Shown here: positions 1 to 11,225 of the stretch, piece after piece
Numbering within the stretch: the first letter of the stretch is position 1
Layout: each line of letters starts with the position of its first letter
NCBI GenBank assembly: GCA_030549495.1
Contig: JAUIRK010000141.1
Coordinates: 186,001-250,000 of the forward strand
From: Nectonema munidae
Taxonomy: Eukaryota; Nematomorpha; Nectonematoida; Nectonematidae
Direction: 5' to 3'
DNA: 64,000 nucleotides
Program-made: the position numbers and the translations under genes
Notes under the pieces: model-generated
Told to the model about the DNA's origin: nothing
Seen by the model: only the letters and a program-made list of their open reading frames with translations
The model's database searches: none

Positions 1-860
1 TAAATAAAAATGTTTGAATACTTTCTGAAAAAATTTAAACTATTTTAAAAATTTTATTATAACTAAACTAAATTCAGAAACAAAAGTTTGAAAGAGCACA
101 AATCGATAAAAAAAATTTCAAACATAAAATTCCACCATTTTTGTATTAGGTAGATAAGTTATAGGCAAAAAAATTTCCGGGTACTGAAGTTTCGGATCAA
201 TAGAAAATTCCTATTGAAAAAAAGGGGTGTCCTTATTTTCTGTCCGGTAGGCGAGGTTTCCGGATTAACGAGTTACGGTTTATTGAGGGTTGACTGTAAT
301 TGACTTGATTAACTAAGTAAAGAACATATCTATTAACAAGGTAACTAACTTACAACTAATCTCAAACTAATTGATATGAAAGTTACTTATTGGTTAATCC
401 ATTTGACTTATTCTAAAAAATTATAACTTACAAACAAACAATTATATACAAATATATTCAACAATGTGATACAAACAAATTAATCATATTATTATAAAAA
501 ATATTCTTGAGTTTTGTTAAAAATTTCTGAATATATTTTTTTTTAGAAAATTCCATTTTCACCTGGATTTTTTAAATGATCTCGATTAAAAGTGAAGTGT
601 AAATCATCCAATATTAAATAAATGTGTTGAAGGTTCAGTTATGAATTATATAAAAAGGCGATTAAGCGTTTATCTCTTGGGTAACATCTTGATATTGAAA
701 GTTGAAACCAAGCGCAGCGAAGTAGTGATAGAAAGTAGAAATTCTAAAGCAGAAGCCTTCTAAATTTAAACTCGGCTTCCCCTATACTGGCAATGTAATA
801 GAGAAAATAGGTAATCTAAGTTGAGCGTTTTAGAGGCTATACCACATTATCCTGAAATAT
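1..860. other. A+T-rich intergenic DNA, no gene seen
   Basis: I see no coding frame, RNA gene or clear repeat ends here. Part of it may be decayed body of the hAT transposon whose C-terminal piece follows at 870-1010, but no motif supports that in the sequence itself. Confidence 0.4.
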
Positions 861-861
861 T

Positions 862-1068
862 TTGAAATGTGGCATATGCAGTAACTGCATTGCCCTAACT
901 CAAGCCAGTGTGGAACGATTGTTTTCGGCTTTTCTTATTATTCATTCTGACGTGGGAGCCTCAATGAAAGAAGATTTGGTAGCGACATTTTTGTCCTACC
1001 TATTTGGTAGCTACATTTTTGTGGGCGGCACAAAAAAAAATTTCCACACCACCTTCAAAACAAAATAA
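862..1068 (+). pseudogene. hAT transposase C-terminal (dimerisation) fragment
   Basis: The frame contains ALTQASVERLFSAFLI followed by SMKEDLVATFL. This matches the hAT C-terminal dimerisation domain, where a conserved SVERLFS motif is followed by a stretch ending in a leucine-rich segment. Only about 50 residues are recognisable; the BED finger and catalytic core are absent upstream. The remaining C-terminal residues of the frame are read-through into a short tandem repeat. It is a dead fragment of a DNA transposon. Confidence 0.7.
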
Positions 1069-1091
1069 TTTTCCACACCACCTTCAAAACA
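1041..1091. repeat. two-copy direct repeat, 29-bp period
   Basis: Two perfect 22-bp copies (core CCACACCACCTTCAAAAC) start at 1041 and 1070, separated by a short A/T spacer. It lies directly after the hAT fragment and may be a subterminal repeat of that element. Confidence 0.75.
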
Positions 1092-1394
1092 TTTATAATA
1101 GATGAATAGATTTGATTTATATTTTGATAAAACATTTTTTTATTGATTTAAACGATAATTTTATACTATTAAACTTATAAAACAAATTCTAATATGGTTT
1201 TCAATGTTTTGTGAGGTATTAAGATAGGCGCGTTCTCTCTTTTTAAAGCGGTAAAGTCGCCAGTAGCCATATAGAGCCGCTAAATTGTTTTGTTCTAACC
1301 TAATACAATTGAATTCTGCGAGAATTTTCAGCAAACACCTTCATAAGGTCATCAAGATTAATGTTCGTTGTATAATTCCTCAAATATGATAAAA

Positions 1395-1730
1395 TTATAA
1401 GATTTCGCTTTCGTTCATGGAGCATTGATGATCTTTGTTCAGACAAAATTTAGAGAAAAATTTAGTTCGTATGTTTTGAAGGATGGGGCATAGAAGGATG
1501 ATGTGTATTGGTGTTTCTATTTCTGTCCAACCAAAACGGCAAAGTGGGTTGTTGTGTAGTTGGAACTTGTAAAAATAAGCATAAGTTGGGCAGTGGAATC
1601 TAATTGTGTTGCGTGCGAGAAAAATGCTTTTATTATTAATCGCAAAATTGATTAGAGGAGGAGAAATATTGAGGGATGACCAATTGTTAAGGATGGATGT
1701 GTGTGTTCTACTATGTTGTTTTCGGTGCAT
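1395..1730 (-). pseudogene. LINE ORF2 C-terminal Cys/His region
   Basis: The 111-residue frame includes NNPLCRFGWTEIETPIHIIL followed by LCPILQNIR. This matches the C-terminal motif of I/R1-type ORF2 proteins, where spaced cysteines precede an ET-x(2)-H-x(3-5)-C segment. It is the last recognisable part of the LINE and lies downstream of the RNase H piece. A frame break separates it from the RNase H part. Confidence 0.75.
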
Positions 1731-1993
1731 GTAGAATGCCCGGGAGACCAGGTGATGGTGATGTTGAAATGTTGAGCGAGTTGGGTCAGTTTGGTGGCTA
1801 TGCTATGACATGACAGCGGAATTTTATGATTGAGATTGAGATCGTTAATGATGTTTTGAGCGTCTGTGTAAAGATTGATGTGACTAAAGTTGTGACGATA
1901 TGTTTCGATGTTGTCTAATAGATGGCTACAAGCGGCTAAAATTGCTAACGCTTCTGTTTCATAAGATGAAGTGTTGTTGTCGGTGTGAAGGAC

Positions 1994-2335
1994 TTAGGAG
2001 AAAAAGGGGGTTAATGAGTTGGTGATAAAGAAGGCGTATGCACTACTAGCATGGTGAGAGGATTTGGAACCGTCGGTAAAGATGAAAAGATTATATTGTG
2101 AGTGGGGATTAGTGCGTTGCATTTTGATTAGTTTGGTAGCAATATTTTTATGTTTGCATATGGTTAATGTGTAGGGTAATTCATCTGAAGGGTTGAAATG
2201 GAAGATTGGATGGATTTCAGATGATATGGAATAGTGAGCTAGGTTTGGTAGGTACTTGGCACATATGGTTTCGTAAAATGAGAGTATAAGGGATGAAGTT
2301 GAGTAGGGTGTGGTGAAAACGTGAATGGGGCTCAT
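1994..2335 (-). pseudogene. LINE ORF2 RNase H domain piece
   Basis: The frame contains YNLFIFTDGSKSSHHASSAY, the first catalytic motif of RNase HI (TDGS with the metal-binding aspartate). This domain removes RNA from the RNA-DNA hybrid in I-group LINEs. Downstream RNase H motifs run on in another frame between about 1993 and 1740, so the domain is disrupted. Confidence 0.8.
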
Positions 2336-2524
2336 GGATTTGAAAGTTTTCGAGTATAGTGTTACTAGAGTTAAGTGTAGTTTGTATAGAATTGGTAGAG
2401 TGTGTGTGAGGAGTTCAAGTTTTGAGGTAGGTGTGGTGTGATACGCGTTAGTGATTGTGAGGAGACAGGTACGGTGAATTTTATTGAGAATAATTCTAGT
2501 ATTATGCAGCTTTAGGGAGAAACC

Positions 2525-3850
2525 TCAGGAGAGGATACCGTATTGAATTATGGGTAAAATAATTGATGTATAAATATATTTTGAAATTTTTGGGTTTAGT
2601 CCCCATTTGTAAGAGATGGCTTTCTTGAAGGAGAAAATGATAGGCGTGAGTTTAGTGTGTAGGTTTTTGATGTGTGCTGAGAATTTAAGGTTTGATTGAA
2701 AAATGACTCCGAGATATTTTATTTGGGTTACTGGTGTGATTGGTGTGGATGATGGCATGACTAGGGCCTGTGGTAAGATTCTTTTCCTATTGAAATGTAT
2801 GATGTTCAGTTTACTCTGGTTAAACTGAATTTTGTATTTAGAGGCTATGGAATTAATATTCGTCAAAAGGGTGGTAGCGTAGTTCAAATTGGTTTCCTGG
2901 TCGTCGTTGGAGAAGGTAAAGAGAATATCGTCAGAGTAGCATTGTGTGAAGTGTGAGTTTGAATTAATGTGATCTAGGAGTGGATTGATGAGGATGAGCT
3001 ATAAAATGTCTGAGAGGCAGCCGCCTTGGGGGTACAGAGCGAGGGTTGTTTTATGTAAGTGTTGTTGTTGTGATGCAGGATAAGTATGCGTTTGTTGAGA
3101 TAGCTTTGAATGAACTTGCTGAGGTATAAAGGGTAATTGTTTTGGATTAAGTTGAATAGAATTGCGGGATGCCAAGCAGAGTTTAAAGCATTATCAATGT
3201 CGAGAAAGGTTGTTGTTGCAATTTTGCGATGGTTTAGTGGGTTTTCCAAGAAGAGAGCTAGGCGTGAGATGGCCATTTCTGTATTTTTGTTGGGGAGATA
3301 GGCAAATTGATTTGGATGAATGAGATTCTTTCTGCAGATGTGGTGTAGTAATCTTTTTCGTAAAATTCGTTCTAGTACTTTGCCAAGAGACGGTAAAACG
3401 AGATGGGGCGCCAGTTTTTAATTTCGTTGATGTTTCTGTTAGGTTTGGGGATTAGCACTAGCTTGCTAATTTTCCAAATGTTTGGAAAAAGCTAAATTTT
3501 AGACATGCATTGTAAATATTGATGAGATGAGGTTGTAAGATATAGTATGATTTTTTGATGTGCCTGGGAGAGATGAGGTCTAGACTATGAGAGGATTTTG
3601 ATTTCATATTGTGAACTGTACAATTAAGTTCAGATTTGGTAATGGGCTGAAAAGGTATTGGTGCGTTGTGTGAGAGTTTATGGTGAACAGTTTGCCTAAT
3701 AATAGTGTTCAAGGGGTTGTCTGAGTTTTCATTGTCGGATGGAAATAGTATGTTAAGGAAGTGAGGGTTGATGTGTGTGTTTGTGTTTGAGTTGGGAAGT
3801 AAGTGGTGAGGTAAAGAGGCGTTCTGCTTTGTATTTCTTGTTTTATTCAA
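2525..3850 (-). pseudogene. LINE ORF2 reverse transcriptase (broken)
   Basis: Several minus frames read through the RT fingers and palm. FLDIDNALNSAWH (about 3210-3170) is motif A with its aspartate. CYSDDIL (near 2930) is the catalytic Y-x-D-D motif C. A following frame has the thumb-type segment IKYLGVIFQSNLKFSAHI. The pieces are split between frames at 2887, 3276 and 3458. The catalytic aspartates survive, but the reading frame does not. Confidence 0.85.
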
Positions 3851-4347
3851 TAAGTTCCATGGGTTAGAGGGAGTTTGGCTACAAAATTTGGTCCATGATT
3901 TTCTTTTGGCTTGATTGATTTCATGTTTATATTTTCGCTTAAGATTGAAGTATGATACAATGGATGCGGTGGAATGTGATTTTCTTAAAGATTTTAGGGC
4001 GCTGCGTAGTTGTTTTTTGAGATGTGTGAGTTGGGAGTTCCAATAGTATGTGTTATGTCTTTTGTGATCTGGGTGGTTAGGGGTGGATGCTTGAATGCAT
4101 GATGATATGGTTTTGTTGATAAATGTTGCGGATGCTTCAATATTTGGGATTGAGTTGGTGTCGTTTAAATTGAGTTCTAGTTTATGAAGGTAGGATGTCC
4201 AAAAAATTTGAGTGGTTGGAAAATTTTTTCTATGTTTTGAATGAGTTGGCTGCAGATGAAGTTGGAAAGTAATGTAAGAGTGATCTGATGCGGAAGGAGT
4301 GTTTGATATCTGCCAGTTATGGATGAGGTTGATTGAGTGGAATGAAG

Positions 4348-4917
4348 TTATTGTGAGGTCAAATGTGATTTGTATAGTTTGTTTTGGTTTAGCTTCATAT
4401 AGGTAGGATCTTTACTGTTATCAGCAAGAATAAGGTTATTTGAGGCAATAAAATTTTCAGCTTGCGTCCCGCGATAGTTTGATTTGGTATCCCATAGAAA
4501 GGATCTGGCGTTTAAATCGGCTGATATAATTACGTGCTTATTTACATGTGATATGGATGTAATTGTGTGAAAGTTATTGATAAACTTCTCTGATAATAGA
4601 AGATTAGAAGACGGTGGGGAGTAGAGTGAGCAGAATAAAAGGGGTAGTGGCTTAGTATGAATGAGAGTAAATATGTAATTGGATTCAGAGTGTTGGTATA
4701 ATGGTGTGTTGTGAATTGAGGATTTGATTAGAATACAGGCAGAGTATTCGTTTAGTGGGGGAACATGTAGAAGCGTGTAATTGCATGTGTATTGTGGAAT
4801 ATGTGGATAAGGCTCGTTTATGGAAATGATATCATACTTATATGAGGTTAGTATATTGTAGAGGTTGAGCCATGCGTTTCTTGAATGGTTGAGGTTAATG
4901 TGGAAAAAGTTTAGCAT
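4348..4917 (-). pseudogene. LINE ORF2 apurinic endonuclease domain
   Basis: The 189-residue frame starts MLNFFHINLNHSRNAWLNLY and contains IISINEPY (catalytic glutamate), SADLNARSFLWD (the D-x-N motif) and SNYRGTQAENFI. These are the APE-type endonuclease motifs of R1/I-type LINEs, which nick target DNA to prime reverse transcription. The start overlaps the end of ORF1 by 7 bases, a usual ORF1/ORF2 arrangement. The final histidine motif is beyond the end of this frame. Confidence 0.85.
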
Positions 4918-5438
4918 ATGAAGTTAGATATGGTGTAGTTATGGATTGAGTTTATGTGGTTTTGATGATTAATGTAGTGAGAGCACTGAGATGTTGCGGA
5001 GTGAGGAAGGTGACAGTTGAAGCAAGAAAGTTTTGAGGTGTCTGGGGCATGTATGCAGGAGATGATAGAGTGGCCACGGTGCCCGCAATTTGGTTCTGTG
5101 GAATTGCATTTCAGTGAAGCATGTCCATATTTGAGGCAGTTATTGCATTGTTTAGGTTTTGGTTTGAAAAAATGTGTGGTGAGCAGATAGTTGTCGAGAA
5201 AGATTTTTGGTTGGTCAGTAAGAAAGTTAAAAATTTGTGGGTTGGATGGTTCTAGTAAGGCAGTGTAGGAGTATAAACCTTGTTTTCCTAATTGAATAGG
5301 ACTGATTAGAGAGCCAATGGAAAGGATGTTTGGGTTTTGTTGAGAGATGATATTGCTAAGGTTCAAGAGTGGTATACTATTTGGAATGCTTCGGATGATA
5401 AGTTTAGGTTTTTGAGTAGTAATATTTTCTGCTATCAT
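4911..5438 (-). pseudogene. LINE ORF1 (Gag-like) C-terminal zinc-knuckle part
   Basis: The frame ends with CCHC-type knuckles: CNNCLKYGHASLKC (C-x2-C-x4-H-x4-C), then a modified knuckle around NCGHRGHSIISC and a third around CFNCHLPHSATSQC. ORF1 proteins of I/R1/Jockey LINEs bind element RNA through such knuckles. The upstream part of ORF1 lies in a separate frame (5973 to 5629). Confidence 0.85.
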
Positions 5439-5628
5439 TCCTTTTTTGGTGAGTTGTGTTTGTGCGTGTTTTTTTTGTTGTGGGTTATCGAATTAAAAAT
5501 ATATGGCGCGAGAGTGTGATGATCGTGTTTTGGTGATGGTGTAGTTATTTTGTGAGGTTTCAAGATTTTTGATTGTAGTTTGTTTATGAGAAGCTTTTTC
5601 TTTTCTAGTAGTTATGGAGGTGGGGGCA

Positions 5629-5973
5629 CTATTTTATGGTGAGATCAGGCTCTAAAAATGATTTAGTTTGTTTGGGTTTGGTGGGGGAGGTGGTGTTAAC
5701 CAGTGAGGTGGTAGATTCTTGAGTGTTGTCTAGTGAGTGATTTGATGAGATGTTAGCGTAAATAGGTTTTGAGTTTATGGACTTTGATATGGATTGTTCA
5801 AAAGTTTTGAGATAGTGTAATGAAATATTGTATTTTAGGTCATTAAAAAGTGTTAGATCTTGAGCAGACAGCGATGTGGTTGAAATGAAATTGTTAAAGA
5901 GTTGGTCTAGGGAATCTGTAGATGGTGCATGTTGTGAGTTGGGTTCGGTTCGGGGTCTTTTATTGGTAGTCAT
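5629..5973 (-). pseudogene. LINE ORF1 N-terminal part
   Basis: A 114-residue hydrophilic, Ser/Thr/Asn-rich frame begins MTTNKRPRTEPN with a basic start, as is common for LINE ORF1 proteins. It lies immediately upstream of the zinc-knuckle frame on the same strand. No domain is recognisable in it; the assignment rests on position and composition. Confidence 0.6.
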
Positions 5974-6149
5974 AAATATAAGAGGTTATGAGTAGAGAGT
6001 AGGTTAATGAGTGAAGTTAAATATTCAATGCAATATATCGTTAAAAAGAATAAATAAATAAATAAATATATATATAGTAAAGTGGAATAAAAACTTGAAG
6101 TTAATTCTAAACCTAACCATGAAATTCAAGTATAAAAAATTAAATTTTT

Positions 6150-6205
6150 ATTTTCAAAGTACATGGAGGGGGGCACGGCCCCTCAGGCCCCAGCTTAGCT
6201 ACGCC
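6150..6205. repeat. right end of a hAT-like MITE (solo end)
   Basis: The G+C-rich patch ends in TTAGCTACGCCTCTG. Read on the minus strand it begins CAGAGGCGTAGCTAAG, a typical hAT-type terminus (CAG-x-GGCGTAGC). No matching left end was found, because the LINE 5' end lies just to the left. Confidence 0.45.
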
Positions 6206-6209
6206 TCTG

Positions 6210-6541
6210 CTCTCAATAGAAAATCAGTTCAACAAACTGATATCAAAATCCAAACTCAAACTTGCTATTTTAAAAAATCATTTCCTTTCATCTCAAACAC
6301 TCACAAAACACTTTTAGTAAAGACTTACATTCTGAATAACTTCAATTATGTCATTGGAACATATTTCCCTCTTTTAAGCAAAAGTACTCAAAAAAACTGC
6401 TTCAAGTACATTTTTAACCTCAAAAATTCAACAAAATCAAAATCTCATCTACAACATACGAACATCCTGCCAAACATAAAGTTTCTTCAGTTTAAATTTC
6501 TCGTGGTTACATTTAAAGAACTTAATATTAAAAAATCTTAA
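6210..6541 (+). pseudogene. LINE reverse transcriptase C-terminal fragment
   Basis: The frame reads FPFISNTHKTLLVKTYILNN, then FNYVIGTYFPLLSKSTQKN and CFKYIFNLKN. This is the region after the RT thumb in CR1/Jockey-type LINEs (a K-LL-V-T-Y-IL-P-F-Y segment followed by a CI-R-FI-N-L segment). It is on the opposite strand to the neighbouring I/R1-like element and is an independent fragment. The N-terminal 40 residues of the frame are unrelated read-through from the MITE end. Confidence 0.65.
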
Positions 6542-6848
6542 TATTATTTAAAAATTGCTTTTAAATATTAGATGAAACACTTAAGTTTAAAATAAGAAAA
6601 GTAACATGGATAGTTTATATTAAAAAATACTTGACCATTTCCAAGTTAGGCAAAAAGGGATAAATAATACTTTTTATCTAATTTTCTACATCAAAGGATA
6701 ACACTTTGTTACTTTAGTAATTACAATGTTAAATAATTACCCAATATTACATATATTTAATTTTGTTAACAGGTGGCTGTTCCATGAAAGATTGGAGATG
6801 TTATGCCCTCTGATATAGTTGAAATTATTAACAGAAGGGCTAACAGCA

Positions 6849-6935
6849 GTGTTTCCCAAACTGGAGCACATGCCCCACCGGTGGGGCATGGGATTTTTTC
6901 AGTGGGGCATAAAAAACTTGGTAAAATTTTATATA
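6849..6935. repeat. hAT-like terminal sequence (solo left end)
   Basis: CAGTGTTTCCCAAACTGGAG at 6849 is a typical hAT (Charlie-like) terminus. It is followed by a small palindrome of GTGGGGCAT/ATGCCCCAC at about 6866-6890. No matching right end was found. Confidence 0.55.
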
Positions 6936-7084
6936 TATTTGTGTTAAGACTATACTTTTTTCATGAACTTTGAACGATACTTATTGCGTCTATCACAGTA
7001 GGGCAAAAAGAAATTTCTGAAATTAAAAATACTTTTTCGAATTTTTTTCTAATATTTTCTATCGTGAAAAATTGTTATTTAAAA

Positions 7085-7235
7085 GTTTAAACTAACTTTT
7101 CCGTTTTTATCAAAACGTAAGTGGTTTATTGGCTGCATAGTTAAACGGTTAGAAGCGCTGCTATCGATCTGAAGTTCCGGAGTTAAGCCTTGCTTCTCTT
7201 AGATTATCCATAGCTCGATGTTAGCTGCAAATTAG
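7085..7235 (+). repeat. tRNA-like SINE fragment
   Basis: TAGTTAAACGG (about 7137-7147) fits the A-box of an internal RNA polymerase III promoter. A degenerate B-box-like GGAGTTAAGCC follows about 45 bases on. No folded, functional tRNA can be drawn, so this is most likely an old tRNA-derived SINE. Confidence 0.35.
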
Positions 7236-7358
7236 TACTTTTTCGATGAAAATACTACACCACCTTTATCATAAAGATTCAAATTCAAAGTTACTTTATT
7301 GTTTTATAATTTCATTTCATATGAGCTTCTTTTTTGAAATGTGTGTACATTTCACCAA

Positions 7359-7715
7359 TCAAAAACAACAGGGGGGGGGGGGGCTATCAATAGTGCTTGT
7401 GCTTACATGTAGCTTTAATTCATTCATCATTTTTTCTTGAAGCTTTGACAGAGTGAGTAATGGATTTTCATCAACCCATGATTTAATAATCATTTTTTCT
7501 TCTTCTTTCAACTTTGATCTTCGATTACCTCCACGTTTTTGATTATCAATTTGTCCTGTTTTCTCCAATTGAGATACAATTTTTGACACAGTTGTTTGTT
7601 GCAAATCCAAATTTTTAGAAATACTTGTGATACATTCTCCATCTTTTAATCACGAGATTTTTAACTTCATTAGATATTCGCTTTCGAAATTTAGATGCAC
7701 CCGAATTCATCATGG
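7359..7715 (-). pseudogene. Tc1/mariner-type transposase N-terminal HTH fragment
   Basis: The minus frame contains LDLQQTTVSKIVSQLEKTGQ, then RGGNRRSKLKEEEKMIIKSW and LTLSKLQEKMMNELKLHVS. This is the paired-like helix-turn-helix DNA-binding region of Tc1/mariner (IS630-type) transposases. The initiator is probably upstream near 7713, with one frame change around 7640. The coding region stops abruptly at a 13-base poly-G tract (7371-7383), and the DDE catalytic domain is missing. Confidence 0.7.
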
Positions 7716-7859
7716 AATTTTTAGCAACGGCTAAGAGTTTCTAAAAACAAAATGAATGACAAAGATCAAGTATGATAAAAGTAAATAACAGTTGATAAAT
7801 AATGATTTTTGCATCTTTCATATCTGTGCGAGTTGATTCATCAAACAACTTGTCATAAC

Positions 7860-8005
7860 ATGACTATTGATCGCAAAGATATGACTGTTGATTGCAAAGA
7901 TATGACTAACGATTGCAAACATATAACTAACGATTGCAAACATATGACTACCGATTGCAAACTTCTGACTAACGTTTTGCAAACTTATGACTAATGATCG
8001 ATAAA
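7860..8005 (+). repeat. 21-bp tandem repeat, about seven copies
   Basis: Seven head-to-tail copies of a 21-bp unit (ATGACTAACGATTGCAAAC plus two variable bases). Because 21 is a multiple of three, the array reads open as a run of MT-x-DCK-x heptapeptides and produces a spurious 61-codon frame. Copies differ by 1-5 bases, and the first and last are the most diverged. Confidence 0.9.
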
Positions 8006-8590
8006 CTTTTTATTTTAAAATATGCATATTTATATTTATATATAATATATCTCAAAATATATCTGAAAGTTAATCTAAATCAATGTACGAGATTAATAAG
8101 ATATAAAACTTCATCTCGATAAATTTATTTCCCTTTCAAGATCTTTGAAGCAAGATAACTTGAAAATATCCTGTTTTTTGTGTTTGCTTCTTAATTCATT
8201 CCTTTGTCTTTAAAAAAACTTGTTTCGTTAAAATGTATTATGCACAATTGAACTTTTCTGTTTTTACTTCAACCTTTATATTCGTCATAATTTTTTTTTC
8301 TTTTAATGTTGTCTGGAATATATTTATATGCATATATTATATAATATGATATATATATATATTTTTCATATTTATAACTAACTTGTTTTACCTCTTTTTT
8401 TTTGTTATCTCTTCCGATTTACTTGTCTCCGGCTTTAGTGATGGATGAGTCGAATTCTCGATGAAGTATAAAGATCTCCTTTTTCGCCTCTATTATAAAG
8501 CCTGCAAATTTATTATATTCATTCATTGATATTATAGTTTTATGCCTATATTCCAATTTTATATTATCAATAAAATTTCTTCTTCTTCTA
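8005..8590 (+). repeat. A+T-rich DNA ending in a probable LINE 3' tail
   Basis: No gene is seen. The segment ends AATAAAATTTCTTCTTCTTC at about 8569-8588. A polyadenylation-like AATAAA followed by a short (TTC)n tail also ends the LINEs at 36.1 and 37.15 kb, so this is probably the 3' end of a decayed LINE. Confidence 0.45.
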
Positions 8591-8720
8591 TTAACCCATT
8601 AATGGCCAGAATAAAAAAGCCGAAGATTTGTATTAAAAAGCCTTAACGGAGAAGATTCACATTTTTGTAAAGTCGACATATGTCGCTTGTAGTTGATAAC
8701 CGGTAAATATCTTTTCAAAT
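8591..8720. repeat. piggyBac-like terminus at a TTAA
   Basis: TTAACCCATTAATGGCC at 8591 resembles a piggyBac-type end beginning with the TTAA target site. It abuts the (TTC)n tail of the preceding LINE end. No opposite end was found. Confidence 0.35.
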
Positions 8721-10480
8721 ATATTTCACCCTATTTAAAAAAAATGAAATAAAGCCATTTTTTAATTATTTTTGGTAATATTATTTTTGGATTCCATACA
8801 ATAACAATGAAAGACAAAAAGTTATTTTCTCATTTTTTTCAAAACAAAAAATAGTTTTTATCTTTCCTAAAATTTAAGTTATTTTTGCTTATAAATCCTT
8901 CACCAGACAGCGTGCTATTGTCTGCAAATCATTATATGTGCTTTAGCTTTAAATTATTATTAGTAGTTAGATATCTCTCCGAAAAATCTAAAATATATGT
9001 AAAATTCTTATTTTTTTTAACTCAACGAAATTAAATTGTATATTTAAAATTTGTATAATTTTAAAAATCTATTAATACAAAATAATTAAAAAATTTATAT
9101 TTCTAAAATATTTTTTTGGTATCTGAATTGGTAAGAAATTGAGATTGGTACATCACTAATTGAGCATCTAACATAAATTCCTTTGATATCATATATGAAT
9201 GATTTTTTATTTTGTTGAACTAGAAGGTAGTGATAGGATCGATATTATGAATAAGGTATTTCCAGTATTTTTTACCTCTCCTTTTTTAAGACTTGTTTAA
9301 AACATTCATTTGGGTATATTCTACAATTTAAGTTAATAATTATTTCCATTTGTAGTCTATAGTTTGTCATGAAATTTATTGAAAAAACCCATTTATATAT
9401 ATTATATAGGAAGTGAATTATATGATTGTGGATATTATAATCAGAAAGTTAGCCAAAATTGATCATTTAACCCCCTCCAAAAAAGGTTTTCAAAGACTTG
9501 TGATTGATACAGTCTTGACAAGTTATTATTTTCTTTTTTTTTTATACATGATTGGCACTATGTGGCTCGATTCTTTGTGTCTGTTTCCAAATGACTTTCC
9601 TTAAGCTAAAATCCATGCATAATTGTTATAATATTAGATAACTGATTACGTTACTTTACCATGCTGTTGAAAATCAACCAAGCATTCTACGTTGATGTAA
9701 AGAGAATTTAAAATTAATCCAATAGGCGAGCGTATCACATATTTCAAACGGTAACACGAGATTTCTTTGAAAAATATAAAGCCTGAATTTTTTAATTTTT
9801 TATGTATATTCAAATTTTATTTCGAATAAATTATTTTTGTTTTTGATAAAATCAAGTCTTGATTGTGGATGAAATGTTTTTCTTTTGACAACTATGAAAG
9901 TTTAAATTTTGAATATTTTATGCATATTAAATTTATATTTTAAATAAATTTGTTTGGGTGTCAATATATTTTTTTTGGTTGATCAAGAAAAATTTTCAAG
10001 CAATTGACAATGCAATTTGGGGGGAGGGGCTTACGCGGGTTCCGCCCCCTTTAAATTCGCCAATGATTTTGTCTACAGATGGTAGTTCAGAATTTCTATG
10101 AAATTGTTTTCCATCATACCGAGACATCAGGTCCGATTTTACGCTTATTTAACCCAATTTATCAAATAAGGCGCCCCACGCAAGAAGTGACAAGGTTACT
10201 ATATGAGCGAACTATCAAAAATGGAATTGTTACAAACCGTTTTGAAAGATTTTGTAAATAAAAATACCAAAAATGTCTTTCTAAAAAATTTGAGTACAAT
10301 AAACATTATTCCTGTAAATGCTTTTCTTTCTTTTAGAAATACATATTGTATATCAAATTTTTCGTATTTTAAATAATTATAAGCCTTAATGCGTTTATTT
10401 ATTCATTTTATTTCTTGGTTAAAGACGAGCATACTGCACTTAATATAAGCAAGCATACATAAATATTTAATCTCGTAGGG
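8720..10480. other. A+T-rich DNA, no gene seen
   Basis: Only short chance reading frames occur. A small G+C-rich patch at about 10018-10060 (GGGGAGGGGCTTACGCG) may be the edge of a MITE, but it has no visible partner. Nothing here has domain-like protein content. Confidence 0.4.
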
Positions 10481-10542
10481 TAGGGACCCCGCTATCGATT
10501 ATTATCTAATTGGGCCCCGCAATTCTTATCGCCGGTCCTCTG
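10480..10542. repeat. hAT-like G+C-rich terminus (solo end)
   Basis: The patch ends CGCCGGTCCTCTG. Read on the minus strand it starts CAGAGGACCGGCGATAAG and then runs into GCGGGGCCC, like the end at 53067, which starts CAGGGCCGGACCTAG and runs into GCGGGGCCC. It is a probable related nonautonomous hAT end. Confidence 0.4.
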
Positions 10543-10544
10543 AG

Positions 10545-11225
10545 ATACTTCGGGATTTTGAATAGAATTTTGTATTTTTATGTTATATAACAGATGTCCA
10601 AGAAGTCTTCCCTAAAACCTAACCCTAAGCTCAAGAAAGTAGACCTCAAGTAGTTTATAAACAATTAAGGAATAAACCAGAAATTAATTGTTGGATCAAT
10701 TTTTTTTCTTATCAATTTCCGTTTCTATCATATTATCTATGTGAATGTTTCATGAAGTTGCATTTTCCCAATTTTTCGCATAGTTAATAATCAATCATAT
10801 TGATAAAGATTTCTTATTTTAGGCTCCCTTCCATAAATAATCCTCATATTTTTCAAGATGATGAGGAAATTAAGAACATTGTATTATCATTATATGTTGG
10901 ATATGACAACTATATGTTGCAAACCTATGTATTTATGTTACCAATTAAGAGCTTTGAGAAGCTTATATTATTTCCGGTGGTATGCTATTTATTTAACTTT
11001 GATTATCTTTTCATCATACAGTAGAATTGGTCTGATTGATGATATAAATTTTAAAAATCAGAAGTTGAACATTATTTTCAACATTGTTCTTTGCGTTTTA
11101 CCACCTATAAAATTTTGCTTGTGTCTTTGTAAGTGCATTAAATTTATAAATTAGTCTTTTTTTCGGTAAAAAGTTTTTACGCTTACAAATCAAAAGGTCA
11201 AATTTGTTTATTCTTTAATGATTCC
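10545..11225. other. A+T-rich DNA, no gene seen
   Basis: Two overlapping open frames (10800-11154) encode low-complexity hydrophobic or tyrosine-rich strings without recognisable domains. I regard them as chance frames. Confidence 0.4.

Larger units (their letters stand above)
1240..6060 (-). mobile_element. near full-length I/R1-like non-LTR retrotransposon (LINE)
   Basis: A minus-strand LINE of about 4.8 kb with its domains in order: ORF1 with zinc knuckles (5973 to 4911), APE-type endonuclease (4917 to 4348), reverse transcriptase (about 3850 to 2525), RNase H (about 2335 to 1994) and a C-terminal cysteine/histidine motif (1730 to 1395). Endonuclease plus RNase H plus a distal C/H motif fits the I/R1/LOA superfamily. 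The frame is interrupted at several points, so the copy is dead but still well conserved. The 5' end is near 6060, beside an (AAAT)n tract at about 6050-6075. The 3' boundary near 1240 is approximate; no target duplication was identified. Confidence 0.85.

Noticed and set aside
7809-7994. 61-codon frame with repeated MT-x-DCK units
   Set aside because: It is produced by a 21-bp tandem repeat; flanks are not coding-like.
7860-8005. Possible CRISPR-like array
   Set aside because: Units are directly adjacent with no spacers and the genome is eukaryotic.
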